DNA of 42,228 nucleotides, from NCBI GenBank assembly GCA_040275425.1, contig JBEOKB010000227.1:1-42228 (forward strand). The letters are read 5' to 3'. The notes below the pieces were generated by a model, which did not search any database, was not told the DNA's origin, and was given only the letters and a program-made list of their open reading frames with translations. Source of the DNA: Pinisolibacter sp040275425 (GTDB lineage Bacteria; Pseudomonadota; Alphaproteobacteria; Rhizobiales; Ancalomicrobiaceae). Each line of letters opens with the position of its first letter. Position 1 is the first letter of the stretch. The position numbers and the translations under genes are program-made. Positions 34,463-42,228 of this stretch are shown here, piece after piece.

Positions 34463-34501
34463 CGGCTCCCGGACGCGGTGTCGAACGCTCTCGCGTCGAC
34501 G

Positions 34502-34551
34502 TTCACGTATACGTTAAGCTCGTATCTAATTCGTAATTCGAATCGATGCAA
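34502..34551 (-). promoter_or_regulatory. Promoter and ACGT-palindrome operator upstream of the SCP2 gene
   Basis: On the minus strand TTGCAT (34551-34546), a 17-bp spacer and TAGATA (34528-34523) form a sigma-70-like promoter. A 16-bp element TTAACGTATACGTGAA (34517-34502) with a perfect ACGTATACGT core overlaps the expected start site. It fits TTnACGTnnACGTnAA, similar to motifs I recall for LiuR-type MerR regulators, and a MerR gene lies in the same cluster. The position suggests repression. Confidence 0.6.
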
Positions 34552-34676
34552 GTGGGGTTTCGCGCCCTTTCGCATCGTGCGGCGAGGCTTTCGACGACAC
34601 CGAATTCGCGCTAGGTCTGACCACGGCCGCCGCGCGCCGTCCGAGGGGCGGCCGCGCTCCCCGGAGATCCGACGCC

Positions 34677-35768
34677 ATGACCCTCGGCCTCGCCACCTTC
34701 AACGTCGAAAACCTCGTTCGCCGGCTCGGACACGACCGCGATCGACGCACCGGCGCGTGGGTGCCGGACGCGGCGGTCGGGCTGTTCGACCACGGCTCGG
34801 AGGCGGAGGGGCGCCTGATCGAGCGGGCGCTGCAGGTGGCGATCTCCGACGATCAGCGCCAGCTCACCGCCCAGGCCATACGCGACTGCGACGCCGACGT
34901 GGTGTGCCTGCAGGAGGTCGACGGGCTCGAGGCGCTGCGCTGGTTCCACGACCGCTATCTCAGGCGCGCGCTCGACGAGCCGTACGAGCACTTCGCGCTG
35001 TTCGAGGGCAATGATCGACGCGGCATCGACGTGGCGGTCATGAGCCGGCGCGGCTTCCCGATTCGGGTGATGAGCAACGCGTCGCTGACCTATCGCGATC
35101 TCGATCTCTTCGACGACGATCTCCGCCGCTGGGGGGCGACGCCGGACGACCGGGTGTTCAAACGCGACGCGCTGGAGGTCGAGGTGGAGACGCCGGACGG
35201 CGTGCTGACGCTGTGGGTGTGTCACTTCAAGTCGATGACCGAGGGGCGCGATCGGACCATGGCGGTGCGACGGGCGGAGGCGCGGGCGGTGCGGCGGCTG
35301 ATCGAGCGCAAGTTCGGCGGGCGGGCGGCGACGGCGGCGTGGGCGATCGTCGGCGACCTCAACGACTACCGCGACAAGATCCGGCTGACGCGGGCCGAGG
35401 ACGGGCGGCTCGACGCGACGTCGGAGCGGGTCGACGCCACCGGGCTCGATCCGTTCTTCGCCGACCACTTCGCGGTCGATCTGGTCGAGCGGCTGACGCC
35501 GATCGAGCGGTGGACCCACTACTGGAGCGAGGGGCGCGAACTGGCGGCGCTCGACCACGTGTTCGTGTCGCGGGCGATGGCACGGGCCAATCCGCAGGCC
35601 GAGCCGAAGGTGGTGCGCTCCGGTCTGCCGTGGCGGGTGCCGGTGGAGCGGATGCGGCCGGCGCCGCAGGCGTTCGAGCGCTATCCGCGCGTCGGGTTCG
35701 ATCGACCGAAGGCGTCGGACCACTGCCCTGTGGCGGTGCGGCTGCGGCTGCCGGAGACGGAGCGATGA
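34677..35768 (+). CDS. Endonuclease/exonuclease/phosphatase (EEP) family protein
   Basis: A 363-residue EEP-fold metal-dependent phosphodiesterase. The conserved residues are Asn9 and Glu11-Asn12 region in FNVENL, Gln-Glu in CLQEVDG, the DLND motif in AIVGDLNDYRD and the terminal Asp-His in KASDHCPV. Substrates of this fold include DNA, RNA, phospholipids and inositol phosphates. No signal peptide, so it is cytoplasmic. It overlaps the NUDIX gene by four bases (ATGA), and this operon continues towards a PhzF-like gene. The function is not further resolvable. Confidence 0.87.
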   Translation: MTLGLATFNVENLVRRLGHDRDRRTGAWVPDAAVGLFDHGSEAEGRLIERALQVAISDDQRQLTAQAIRDCDADVVCLQEVDGLEALRWFHDRYLRRALDEPYEHFALFEGNDRRGIDVAVMSRRGFPIRVMSNASLTYRDLDLFDDDLRRWGATPDDRVFKRDALEVEVETPDGVLTLWVCHFKSMTEGRDRTMAVRRAEARAVRRLIERKFGGRAATAAWAIVGDLNDYRDKIRLTRAEDGRLDATSERVDATGLDPFFADHFAVDLVERLTPIERWTHYWSEGRELAALDHVFVSRAMARANPQAEPKVVRSGLPWRVPVERMRPAPQAFERYPRVGFDRPKASDHCPVAVRLRLPETER

Positions 35769-36493
35769 GGTTCGAGACCCCGATCCGGGTGAGAAGCGCG
35801 ATGATCGAGGTCGGGCGGGCGCCACCGGCGCTGGCGGTCGAAGAGCGGGCGGCGATCGAGGCGCGGTGGGCGCGCGAACAGGCGGCCAATCCGGCGCTGT
35901 GGAACGGCTCGTTCTTCCTGTTCGAGCGGGTCGCGGTGATCGACGGGCGGCTGGAGGCGCGGGCGGCGCCGACCGACTTCGCGACCTTCCTCCACTGGCG
36001 GGCGATCACCGCGCCGGACGACCGCCTCGCCCACGTGTTCCCGGTCGGGGCGGTGACGACGGCGGACGACCGGTTGCTGCTCGGGGTGATGGGGCCGACC
36101 ACCTCCAACGCCGGGCTCGCCTATGCGCCGGCGGGGTCGTTCGACGCCGACGATCTGGTCGGCGACCGGCTCGACCCGATCGCCAACATCGAGCGCGAGC
36201 TGGCAGAGGAGACCGGGCTCGACGCGGCCGAACTGCCGGCCGATCCGGGCTGGGTGCTGATCGGATCGGGGCCGCGCCGCCTGGCGATGGTGCAGCGGCG
36301 GCGCTCGCGCGCGACGGCGGCCGAACTCCGCGCCCGCATCGACGCGCATCTCGCCCGCGAGCGCCATCCCGAACTCGCGGCGGTGCGGTTCGTGCCGATC
36401 GGCGAGACCCTGCCGGAGGCGGAGACGGTTCCCTACGTCAATCGCCTGTTGAAACATCTGGCGGAAGAGCGGGGACCGGGACCGGCGGCGTGA
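35765..36493 (+). CDS. NUDIX-domain protein
   Basis: A 242-residue protein with a NUDIX-like region in its second half. RELAEETGLDAAEL matches the REUXEEXGU part of the NUDIX box, and the glycine-rich start is in FDADDLVGDRLDP. The N-terminal ~90 residues (ALWNGSFFLFERVAVIDG and FLHWRAI) resemble plant-type and ADP-sugar-like NUDIX proteins. It probably hydrolyses a nucleoside diphosphate linked to another group. ATG overlaps the EEP stop, with GGAG upstream. Both neighbours act on phosphoesters or small metabolites. The substrate is unknown. Confidence 0.8.
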   Translation: MRFETPIRVRSAMIEVGRAPPALAVEERAAIEARWAREQAANPALWNGSFFLFERVAVIDGRLEARAAPTDFATFLHWRAITAPDDRLAHVFPVGAVTTADDRLLLGVMGPTTSNAGLAYAPAGSFDADDLVGDRLDPIANIERELAEETGLDAAELPADPGWVLIGSGPRRLAMVQRRRSRATAAELRARIDAHLARERHPELAAVRFVPIGETLPEAETVPYVNRLLKHLAEERGPGPAA

Positions 36494-36535
36494 TCGCATG
36501 TATGATCGCCGCGACCCTCTGGTTCGGAGTTCCTC

Positions 36536-37450
36536 ATGACCCGCCGCTACGTGATCCTCGACGTCTTCACCGCCACGGCGACGGAGGGCAATCCGCTCGC
36601 CGTGGTTCTCGACGGCGACGGGCTCGACACGGCGACGATGCAGACGATCGCGCGCGAGTTCAACCTGTCGGAGACGGTGTTCGTGCTGCCGGCGGAGCGG
36701 GCGAACCACACCGCGCGGCTGCGCATCTTCATGCCCGACAAGGAACTGCCGTTCGCCGGTCATCCCACCGTCGGCAGCGCGGTGTTGCTGGCGGAGGAGC
36801 GGTTCGGACGGGTCGAGGCGGCGATCGACGCCATGGTGGTGATGGAGGAGGGCGTCGGGCCGGTGCGGGCGGCGGTGCGGCTCGATCCGAAACTGCCGAC
36901 CTATGCCGAATTCGACGGGCCGCGCCTGCCGAAGCGGCTCGGCGGCGAGCTGCCGTCGAAGGGGTCGATCGCCGACGCGCTCGGGCTCGACGCCACCGAG
37001 ATCGGGTTCGAGAATCACGTGCCGTCGGCGTTCGAGGCCGGGCTCGACTTCGCCTTCGTGCCGGTGGCGGGCCTCGACGCGATCCGGCGGATGCGGTTCG
37101 ATCTGCCGACGTGGAAGGCGGCGTTCGGACGGGGCACGCCGCTGCCGGTCTACGTCTACTGCCGCGAGACGATGCTGCACGACAGCACCTTCCACGCCCG
37201 CATGTTCGACGTCGGCTTCGGCATCGTCGAGGACCCGGCGACCGGATCGGCGGCGGCGGCCTTCGCCGGGGTGATCCACCACTTCGACGGGCCGACCGAG
37301 GGACGGCATCGCCACCGCATCGAGCAGGGGTTCGAAATGGGGCGGCCGAGCCTGATCGATCTCGGCCTCGACGTCACCGGCGGCGGGCTCACCGGACTGC
37401 GCATCGGCGGCTCGGCGGTGCGGGTCGCGGACGGAGTGCTCCACGTCTGA
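36536..37450 (+). CDS. PhzF-family isomerase/epimerase
   Basis: A 304-residue member of the PhzF/diaminopimelate-epimerase fold. The catalytic glutamate is Glu46 in FNLSETVFV. Family motifs FAGHPTVGSA and EDPATGSAAAAFAG are present. PhzF itself isomerises DHHA in phenazine synthesis, but no other phz genes are here, so the enzyme probably acts on another small metabolite. ATG 36536 follows GGAG six bases upstream. It lies 42 bp after the NUDIX gene on the same strand. The downstream 256-bp gap is AT-richer and contains TTGAC-GGAA-GTCAA at 37528-37541. Confidence 0.88.
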   Translation: MTRRYVILDVFTATATEGNPLAVVLDGDGLDTATMQTIAREFNLSETVFVLPAERANHTARLRIFMPDKELPFAGHPTVGSAVLLAEERFGRVEAAIDAMVVMEEGVGPVRAAVRLDPKLPTYAEFDGPRLPKRLGGELPSKGSIADALGLDATEIGFENHVPSAFEAGLDFAFVPVAGLDAIRRMRFDLPTWKAAFGRGTPLPVYVYCRETMLHDSTFHARMFDVGFGIVEDPATGSAAAAFAGVIHHFDGPTEGRHRHRIEQGFEMGRPSLIDLGLDVTGGGLTGLRIGGSAVRVADGVLHV

Positions 37451-37706
37451 ACAGACGCGCCCGCTCACCGGCCGAATACGTTCGGGCGATTGACGATGCG
37501 GCAGCTTTTATTTCACGCGCGAGTGACTTGACGGAAGTCAAATTACGTCGCGGCACCCGATTTCGACGTCGACGACGTTCGCCACCGTCACTTTTCACGA
37601 GCCCGGACCGTCATATTCCCGCCATTTTCGCCGATTCGACGGTGGATGCTCGAATCTAAACCCTCGATTAACGAACTCGCTACAGTTTGAAACGGTGTCG
37701 AACCGG

Positions 37707-40049
37707 ATGCCGTCCATGCAGAAGCTCACCGTATTCGAGCGCCTCGCGCTCGCCGTGCTGCCCCCGCTCGTGGTGATCGCCGTGCTGATCGGCGTCGTGG
37801 TGCAGGAGAGGCGCGAGGACGTCGCGCACGCCGTCCAGGTGATCGGCTTCGCCGAGACCTCGCGGGCGGTCTCGGCGCTGGTGCACGAACTGCAGCGCGA
37901 GCGCGGATCGTCGGTCGGCTTCGTCGCCTCGAAGGGAGCGAAGCCCGAAGCGCGCGATCTGATGACGGCTCAGCGCAAGCGCACCGACGAGGCGCTCGAC
38001 GGGTATCGGCGGGTGCGCGCGGCCTCCACCGCCAAGGGCGGCGTCGAGGCGGCCCTGACGCGGGCGGACGGCAAGATCGGGCAGCTGCAGGCGACTCGCG
38101 AGGGCATCGACGCGCTGACCAGCCCGGTGCCGACGGTGATCGGCTGGTACACCGGCACGATCGACGACTTCTTCCGCACCACGGCGGAACTGGTGAAGAG
38201 CGTCGACGACGGTTCGACCACCGTTTCGCTGGTGACTCTACAGGCGCTGATGGCGGCCAAGGAGAACGCCGGTCAGGAACGGGCGACCGGCAATGGTCTG
38301 GTCTCGGCCGCCAAGGTCGAGCCCGATCGGTGGCGGGCCTGGGTCGAGGCGCTGGCGCGCGAGAACGACCGGCTCGGCGAATTCACGGCGATGGCGAGCG
38401 GGGCGCACGACGAGGCGGTGAAGCAGGTCGCGGCGGCACCGCAGCGCGCGGTGGTCGACGGGCTGCGCAAGGCTCTGTTCGCGTCGCTCGAGGCGGGCGC
38501 GGTCGTCGGCGTCACTCCGGCGCAGTGGTGGGCGGCGACCACCGCCTGGATCGATGCGCTGAAGGAGATCGAGGACGGACTCAACGCCTCGATCGCGCGC
38601 GCGGCGGAGGCGACGGCGGTGGCGGCGCGGTTCAACTTCGCGCTGATCGCGATCTCGGGCGCGGCGACGCTGCTGATCGTCGGCGTGATCGGGCTGTCGG
38701 TGGCGCGCTCGATCGCGGCGCCGATCCGGCGCACCGTGCGGGTGATCGACGCCGTCGCGGCGGGAGAGGTCGCGGTCGCGGCCCCGCCGGAGATGTCGGC
38801 GCGCTCGGAGATCGGGCGCGTGTCCAACGCCATGCGCGGCTTCCTCGACGCGCTCGCCGAACGGCGGGAGTTCGAGGAGGAGCGGCGCCGGCACGAAGCG
38901 CAGATCGAGACCCATCGTCGGGCCGTGCTGGTGAGCATGGCCGAGGAGGTGGAGCGGGCGACCGAAGTCGGCATGGAGGAGATCGTGCGCGGTTCCGGCG
39001 CGGTGCAGAGCCGCGCGAGCGACATGCTGGCGGCGCTGCGCGAAATGGGGGCGGCGGCCCAGGAGGCGGCGTCCTCCGCCACCACGACGCGCGAACTCAA
39101 CGCCGAGGCGGCGGAGATGACGGGACAGGTGATCCAGGCGATCGGCGAGATCGCCGACCAGATCGGCCGCTCGTCGACGCTGACGCGCGACACGGTCGAT
39201 CGGGCGGGCGAGAGCCGAGCGGCGATCGACGGGCTCAGCCGCGTCACCGCCGACATCGACGCGATCGTCTCGACCATCACCCAGATCGCCGAACAGACCA
39301 ATCTGCTCGCGCTCAACGCCACGATCGAGGCGGCGCGGGCGGGCGATGCCGGGCGCGGCTTCGCCATCGTCGCGCAGGAGGTCAAGGGACTGGCGGGGCA
39401 GACCGCGCGCTCGACCGAGGAGATCGGCCGCAAGGTGGCCGAGATCCAGGGCGCGACCAGGCGCGCCGTCGGCTCGATCGGCGCCATCACCGACGCCATC
39501 GGCACGCTCGACGGGGTGTCCTCGGCGATCGCGGCGGCGATGGAACAGCAGCGCGCGGCGATGACCGGCTTCTCCGAATCGGTGTCGCGCACCAACGTGG
39601 CGGTCGACGACGTGGCGGCGCGGATGATCGACATCGCCGAGCGCGTCTCGCTCTCGACCCGGTCGGCGGAAACGGTGACGGCGGTGTCCGACACGATGCG
39701 GGCGTCGTCGGAGCAGGTGCGGGCGCGAATTCCGGCGATCGTCGCCGAGGCGACGCGCAAGGCGGAGCGGCGCGAGACGCCGCGCCACGCCGCCTCCACG
39801 CCGGTCCCCGTGGTGATCGACGGCGAGCACCGGCGGACCATGCTGCGCGACGTCTCCACCGACGGGGCACGGCTCGAGCCGATCCCCGGCCTCGTGCGGG
39901 GACGGCGGATCACCCTCGAACTCGGCGGTCGCGGCGTCGAGGCGGAAGTGGTGTGGACCGACGCCGAGGTGGTCGGCGTGAAGTTCGCCGTGGCGATCGA
40001 CGCCGCCCTGGTGGCGCGGCTGAGCGCCCCGTCGGCGCGGGCGGCGTGA
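37707..40049 (+). CDS. Methyl-accepting chemotaxis protein with NIT sensor and C-terminal PilZ domain
   Basis: A ~780-residue chemoreceptor. TM1 is at about residues 10-30. A helical NIT (nitrate/nitrite-sensing-like) periplasmic domain follows, with VHELQRERGSSVGF near residues 60-73. TM2 is near 310-330, then HAMP, then the MCP signalling domain with tip EQTNLLALNATIEAARAGDAGRGF. The C-terminus is PilZ-like: RETPR (689-693) gives RxxxR and DVSTDG (715-720) gives DxSxxG, the c-di-GMP-binding motifs. It may thus couple taxis to c-di-GMP. The start could be GTG 37695, ATG 37707 or ATG 37716; I use 37707. No che genes are adjacent. The ligand is unknown. Confidence 0.92.
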   Translation: MPSMQKLTVFERLALAVLPPLVVIAVLIGVVVQERREDVAHAVQVIGFAETSRAVSALVHELQRERGSSVGFVASKGAKPEARDLMTAQRKRTDEALDGYRRVRAASTAKGGVEAALTRADGKIGQLQATREGIDALTSPVPTVIGWYTGTIDDFFRTTAELVKSVDDGSTTVSLVTLQALMAAKENAGQERATGNGLVSAAKVEPDRWRAWVEALARENDRLGEFTAMASGAHDEAVKQVAAAPQRAVVDGLRKALFASLEAGAVVGVTPAQWWAATTAWIDALKEIEDGLNASIARAAEATAVAARFNFALIAISGAATLLIVGVIGLSVARSIAAPIRRTVRVIDAVAAGEVAVAAPPEMSARSEIGRVSNAMRGFLDALAERREFEEERRRHEAQIETHRRAVLVSMAEEVERATEVGMEEIVRGSGAVQSRASDMLAALREMGAAAQEAASSATTTRELNAEAAEMTGQVIQAIGEIADQIGRSSTLTRDTVDRAGESRAAIDGLSRVTADIDAIVSTITQIAEQTNLLALNATIEAARAGDAGRGFAIVAQEVKGLAGQTARSTEEIGRKVAEIQGATRRAVGSIGAITDAIGTLDGVSSAIAAAMEQQRAAMTGFSESVSRTNVAVDDVAARMIDIAERVSLSTRSAETVTAVSDTMRASSEQVRARIPAIVAEATRKAERRETPRHAASTPVPVVIDGEHRRTMLRDVSTDGARLEPIPGLVRGRRITLELGGRGVEAEVVWTDAEVVGVKFAVAIDAALVARLSAPSARAA

Positions 40050-40081
40050 GCGGCACGGGCGAGGGCGGAGGAAATCGCCCC

Positions 40082-40110
40082 TTGCGCCCCGACGACTTCG
40101 CCGGTATTTC
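40082..40110 (+). promoter_or_regulatory. Candidate promoter of the leuA leader transcript
   Basis: TTGCGC (40082-40087), a 17-bp spacer and TATTTC (40105-40110) resemble a sigma-70 promoter just after the MCP gene. The transcript would begin near 40117 and carry about 350 nt of leader before leuA. Confidence 0.45.
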
Positions 40111-40228
40111 CTGAAGGACGGTGCCGCTTCCGAGCGGCCCCGGCAGCGTGTCCGACACGGACCGGTGGGCGGGACCCACGGACCGGGACGCCACGAAGAC
40201 CGCGAGTGAGCGAAAGGCTCCGCCCGAA

Positions 40229-40330
40229 ATGATCGCGCGAGACGTTTCTCAGCCGACGATCGACGCGCCATTCGGCGCCACGGGTTCGCTCGCCCTTCTC
40301 ACCGCTTCGCTTCTTCTTATCGGCCCCTGA
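40229..40330 (+). CDS. Leucine-rich leader peptide of leuA
   Basis: A 33-codon open frame with ATG 40229 and stop TGA 40328-40330. Its C-terminal part is SLALLTASLLLIGP: six leucines within ten residues, four of them encoded by CTT, an uncommon codon in this GC-rich genome. The stop codon lies in the 5' arm of a strong hairpin. This is the layout of a transcription-attenuation leader in which ribosome stalling at leucine codons reports Leu-tRNA charging. The ribosome-binding site is weak (AAAGG 11 bases upstream), and an in-frame GTG at 40121 could give a longer peptide. The 419-bp gap to leuA holds no other gene. Confidence 0.68.
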   Translation: MIARDVSQPTIDAPFGATGSLALLTASLLLIGP

Positions 40331-40371
40331 GCGCCGACCGACCTCCCATGGCGGAGGCGGGCTCTCAGGGG
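40324..40371 (+). promoter_or_regulatory. Attenuator-like hairpin overlapping the leader stop codon
   Basis: CCCCTGAG (40324-40331) pairs perfectly with CTCAGGGG (40364-40371). CCTCC/GGAGG (40342-40346 and 40353-40357) pairs inside. The leader stop codon is in the first arm. GAGAA and GAACC (40371-40380) can pair instead with TTCTC (40296-40300) and GGTTC (40283-40287) in the leucine-codon region, giving a competing fold. No clear U-rich terminator follows, so the exact mechanism is open. Confidence 0.55.
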
Positions 40372-40468
40372 AGAAGAACCAAACGGCACCCGACCCATTC
40401 GGCGCCGACGGCGGATCTCGATCGAAACGACCGCCCTCCCCGCGCCGCACGATCCCGAGGACGACACG

Positions 40469-42052
40469 ATGACCACCACTCCCTCCCGCGACCGTATCCG
40501 CATCTTCGACACCACCCTGCGCGACGGCGAACAGTCGGCCGGCGCCTCGATGACCTTCGACGAGAAGATCCAGGTCGCCGAGCTGCTCGACGCCATGGGC
40601 GTCGACGTGATCGAGGCGGGCTTCCCGATCGCCTCGCAGGGCGACTTCGAGGCTGTCTCCGAGATCGCCCGGCGCATGCGGACCGCGGTGCCCGCCGGTC
40701 TCGCCCGCGCCGCCAACAAGGACATCGACCGCGCGGCGGAGGCGCTGCGCAACGCCCATGCCTTCCGCATCCACACCTTCATTTCCACCTCGCCGGTGCA
40801 CATGAAGTACAAGCTGCAGATGGAGCCCGACGCGGTGCTGGAGAAGATCTCCGCCTCGGTCGCGCGGGCGCGCGGCCACACCGACGACGTCGAGTGGTCG
40901 GCCGAGGACGCCACCCGCACCGAGCACGACTTCCTGTGCCGCTGCGTCGAGGCGGCGATCCGGGCCGGCGCCACCACCATCAACATCCCCGACACGGTCG
41001 GCTACACCACGCCGGAGGAATACCGCGCGCTGTTCGAGATGCTGATCAACCGCGTCCCGAACGCCGACCAGGCGATCTTCTCGACCCATTGCCACAACGA
41101 CCTGGGCATGGCGGTGGCCAATTCGCTGGCGGGCGTGACGGGCGGAGCGCGACAGATCGAATGCACCGTCAACGGGCTGGGCGAGCGCGCCGGCAACGCG
41201 GCGCTGGAGGAGATCGTCATGGCGATCCGCACCCGTTCCGACGTGCTGCCGTTCACCACCGGCGTCAAGACGCCGATGCTGACCCAGGCCTCGAAGCTGG
41301 TGTCGACCGTTTCGGGCTTCCCGGTGCAGTACAACAAGGCGATCGTCGGCAAGAACGCCTTCGCCCACGAGAGCGGCATCCATCAGGACGGCATGCTCAA
41401 GCACGTCGAGACCTACGAGATCATGCGGCCCGAGGACGTCGGCGTGCGCGAGACCAATCTGGTGATGGGCAAGCACTCCGGCCGCCACGCCTTCCGCGAG
41501 AAGCTGAAGGATCTGGGCTACGAGCTGGGCGACAACGCCTTCGAGGCGGCGTTCACCCGGATGAAGGATCTGGCCGACCGCAAGAAGCACGTCTACGACG
41601 AGGACATCGAGGCGCTGGTCGAGGACGGCATCACCTCGGCGGCGGAGGGCGCCAAGGTGATCGCGCTGACGGTCATCGCCGGCACCGGTGGTCCGCAGAA
41701 GGCGATCATCACCATGGACGTCGAGGGCCATCACGTCACCAAGGAGGCGACGGGCACCGGCCCGGTCGACGCCACCTTCAACGCGATCAAGTCGATCCTG
41801 CCGCACGAGGCGCGGCTGTCGCTCTATCAGGTCCACGCGGTCACCGAGGGCACCGACGCGCAGGCGGAAGTGTCGGTGCGGCTCGAGGAGGAGGGCCGGG
41901 TGGCGACGGGGCGCGGCGCGGAGGTCGACACGCTGGTCGCCTCGGCCAAGGCCTATGTCGCGGCGCTGAACAAGCTGTCGATCCGGCGCCAGAAGGCGTC
42001 CGACCCGGAGGCCGACGGCGCCGAGCCGGTTCGGGTCGGCGAGCGGATCTGA
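40469..42052 (+). CDS. leuA: 2-isopropylmalate synthase
   Basis: LeuA condenses 2-ketoisovalerate with acetyl-CoA in the first committed step of leucine synthesis. It has 527 residues. The N-terminal TIM barrel has FDTTLRDGEQSAGA at residues 13-26 and the metal ligands His207 and His209 in STHCHNDLG. The helical linker contains NAFAHESGIHQDG. The C-terminal regulatory (LeuA dimer) domain, after about residue 385, usually binds leucine for feedback inhibition. GAGG precedes ATG 40469. Upstream is a leucine-rich leader; downstream a terminator, so it is monocistronic. Confidence 0.97.
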   Translation: MTTTPSRDRIRIFDTTLRDGEQSAGASMTFDEKIQVAELLDAMGVDVIEAGFPIASQGDFEAVSEIARRMRTAVPAGLARAANKDIDRAAEALRNAHAFRIHTFISTSPVHMKYKLQMEPDAVLEKISASVARARGHTDDVEWSAEDATRTEHDFLCRCVEAAIRAGATTINIPDTVGYTTPEEYRALFEMLINRVPNADQAIFSTHCHNDLGMAVANSLAGVTGGARQIECTVNGLGERAGNAALEEIVMAIRTRSDVLPFTTGVKTPMLTQASKLVSTVSGFPVQYNKAIVGKNAFAHESGIHQDGMLKHVETYEIMRPEDVGVRETNLVMGKHSGRHAFREKLKDLGYELGDNAFEAAFTRMKDLADRKKHVYDEDIEALVEDGITSAAEGAKVIALTVIAGTGGPQKAIITMDVEGHHVTKEATGTGPVDATFNAIKSILPHEARLSLYQVHAVTEGTDAQAEVSVRLEEEGRVATGRGAEVDTLVASAKAYVAALNKLSIRRQKASDPEADGAEPVRVGERI

Positions 42053-42071
42053 GCGAACTTTTTTCGCGCGC

Positions 42072-42110
42072 AAACGCCGTCGGGGGGACCCTCGGCGGCG
42101 TTTTCTCTTT
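42072..42110 (+). terminator. Intrinsic terminator after leuA
   Basis: AAACGCCG and CGGCGTTT form an 8-bp stem around a GC-rich loop, followed by TTTTCTCTTT. It begins 20 bp after the leuA stop. Confidence 0.85.
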
Positions 42111-42155
42111 GAAAACCGCCACGAACGGGGCACGGAAGAAACTTCGCCGCCCCTG

Positions 42156-42184
42156 TTGCATCGCGGGCCGCGCCCCGCTATACG
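42156..42184 (+). promoter_or_regulatory. Strong sigma-70-like promoter at window end
   Basis: TTGCAT (42156-42161), an exact 17-bp spacer and TATACG (42179-42184) make the best promoter match seen in the window. Transcription would start near 42191 and read out of the window, fitting a stable-RNA gene just to the right. Confidence 0.65.
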
Positions 42185-42221
42185 GATGCCGGTTCGCCGG
42201 ACGGCACTGCCGGACGACGGA

Positions 42222-42228
42222 GCGGGCG
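42222..42228 (+). tRNA. Possible first seven bases of a tRNA-Gly (window edge)
   Basis: The window ends GCGGGCG, the acceptor-stem 5' strand of alphaproteobacterial tRNA-Gly as I recall it, about 31 bases after the predicted start of a strong promoter. Only seven bases are visible, so this is a guess that the next bases would settle. Confidence 0.3.

Noticed and set aside
36536..37450. Phenazine biosynthesis cluster suggested by a PhzF homologue
   Set aside because: No other phz genes are nearby; PhzF-fold proteins are widespread with other roles.
37685..37693. GTTTGAAAC, the same 9-mer as in the fadA operator-like site, just before the MCP start
   Set aside because: It overlaps the translation start region of an unrelated gene and is too short to be significant alone.
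38273..42133. A minus-strand frame open for nearly 1,290 codons opposite the MCP and leuA genes
   Set aside because: The frame is an antisense shadow: in this GC-rich DNA stops are rare on the opposite strand, and its translation is low-complexity Arg/Ala/Ser-rich with no domain.

Overview
The window is a very GC-rich stretch of bacterial chromosome. It looks alphaproteobacterial, most likely from the Hyphomicrobiales (Rhizobiales). Support comes from an MbfA-type ferritin/VIT1 fusion, an SbmA/BacA-like ABC transporter, FadB with the HAD-then-ECH domain order, rhizobial-type dispersed palindromic repeats and very strong third-position G/C bias. The genus cannot be read from the sequence. Coding density is high. 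There are no insertion sequences, phage genes or CRISPR arrays, so this is mostly core-type metabolism.

Layout. 1-7.0 kb: a truncated SbmA/BacA-like ABC exporter (minus), a GH3 beta-glucosidase (plus), a Bcr/CflA-type MFS pump and a GH13 alpha-glucosidase (minus). 7.1-9.8 kb: the peroxide-defence pair ahpC-ahpF (minus), with a 15/16 OxyR-like tetranucleotide array upstream. 9.8-13.3 kb: an FAH-family hydrolase, fmt-truA and a BetI-like TetR regulator. 13.3-16.8 kb: a small secreted protein, a D-glycerate/hydroxypyruvate dehydrogenase, an SH3 secreted protein, a GNAT acetyltransferase and a MarR regulator with a cysteine-rich tail. 16.8-20.4 kb: an orphan TRAP solute-binding protein, a PaaI-like thioesterase, MbfA and dut, with two related dispersed repeats in opposite orientation. 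20.6-24.8 kb: cysK, then a minus-strand operon of an LPG-synthase-type membrane protein, DprE1 and DprE2 (arabinose-donor epimerisation).

25-34.5 kb is a fatty-acid catabolism block, all on the minus strand. It runs SCP2 protein, FadL-like outer-membrane porin, FadD, MerR regulator, thiolase, FadB and acyl-CoA dehydrogenase. Together these cover uptake, activation and the beta-oxidation cycle, and the regulator is embedded. An ACGT palindrome overlaps the predicted start site upstream of the SCP2-FadL-FadD unit. 34.7-37.5 kb: an EEP-family nuclease/phosphatase, a NUDIX-like protein and a PhzF-like isomerase (plus). 37.7-40.0 kb: a chemoreceptor with NIT, HAMP, MCP and a C-terminal PilZ domain. 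40.1-42.1 kb: leuA behind a leucine-rich leader peptide and hairpin (a probable attenuator). At the right edge a good promoter is followed by seven bases that match the start of a tRNA-Gly gene.

No wholly new system was identified. The best leads are regulatory or variant details: the leuA leader, the OxyR array, the ACGT palindrome, triplicated hairpins over a stop codon, a degenerate ABC ATPase, the MCP-PilZ fusion and a DprE1 with alanine at the usual drug-target cysteine.
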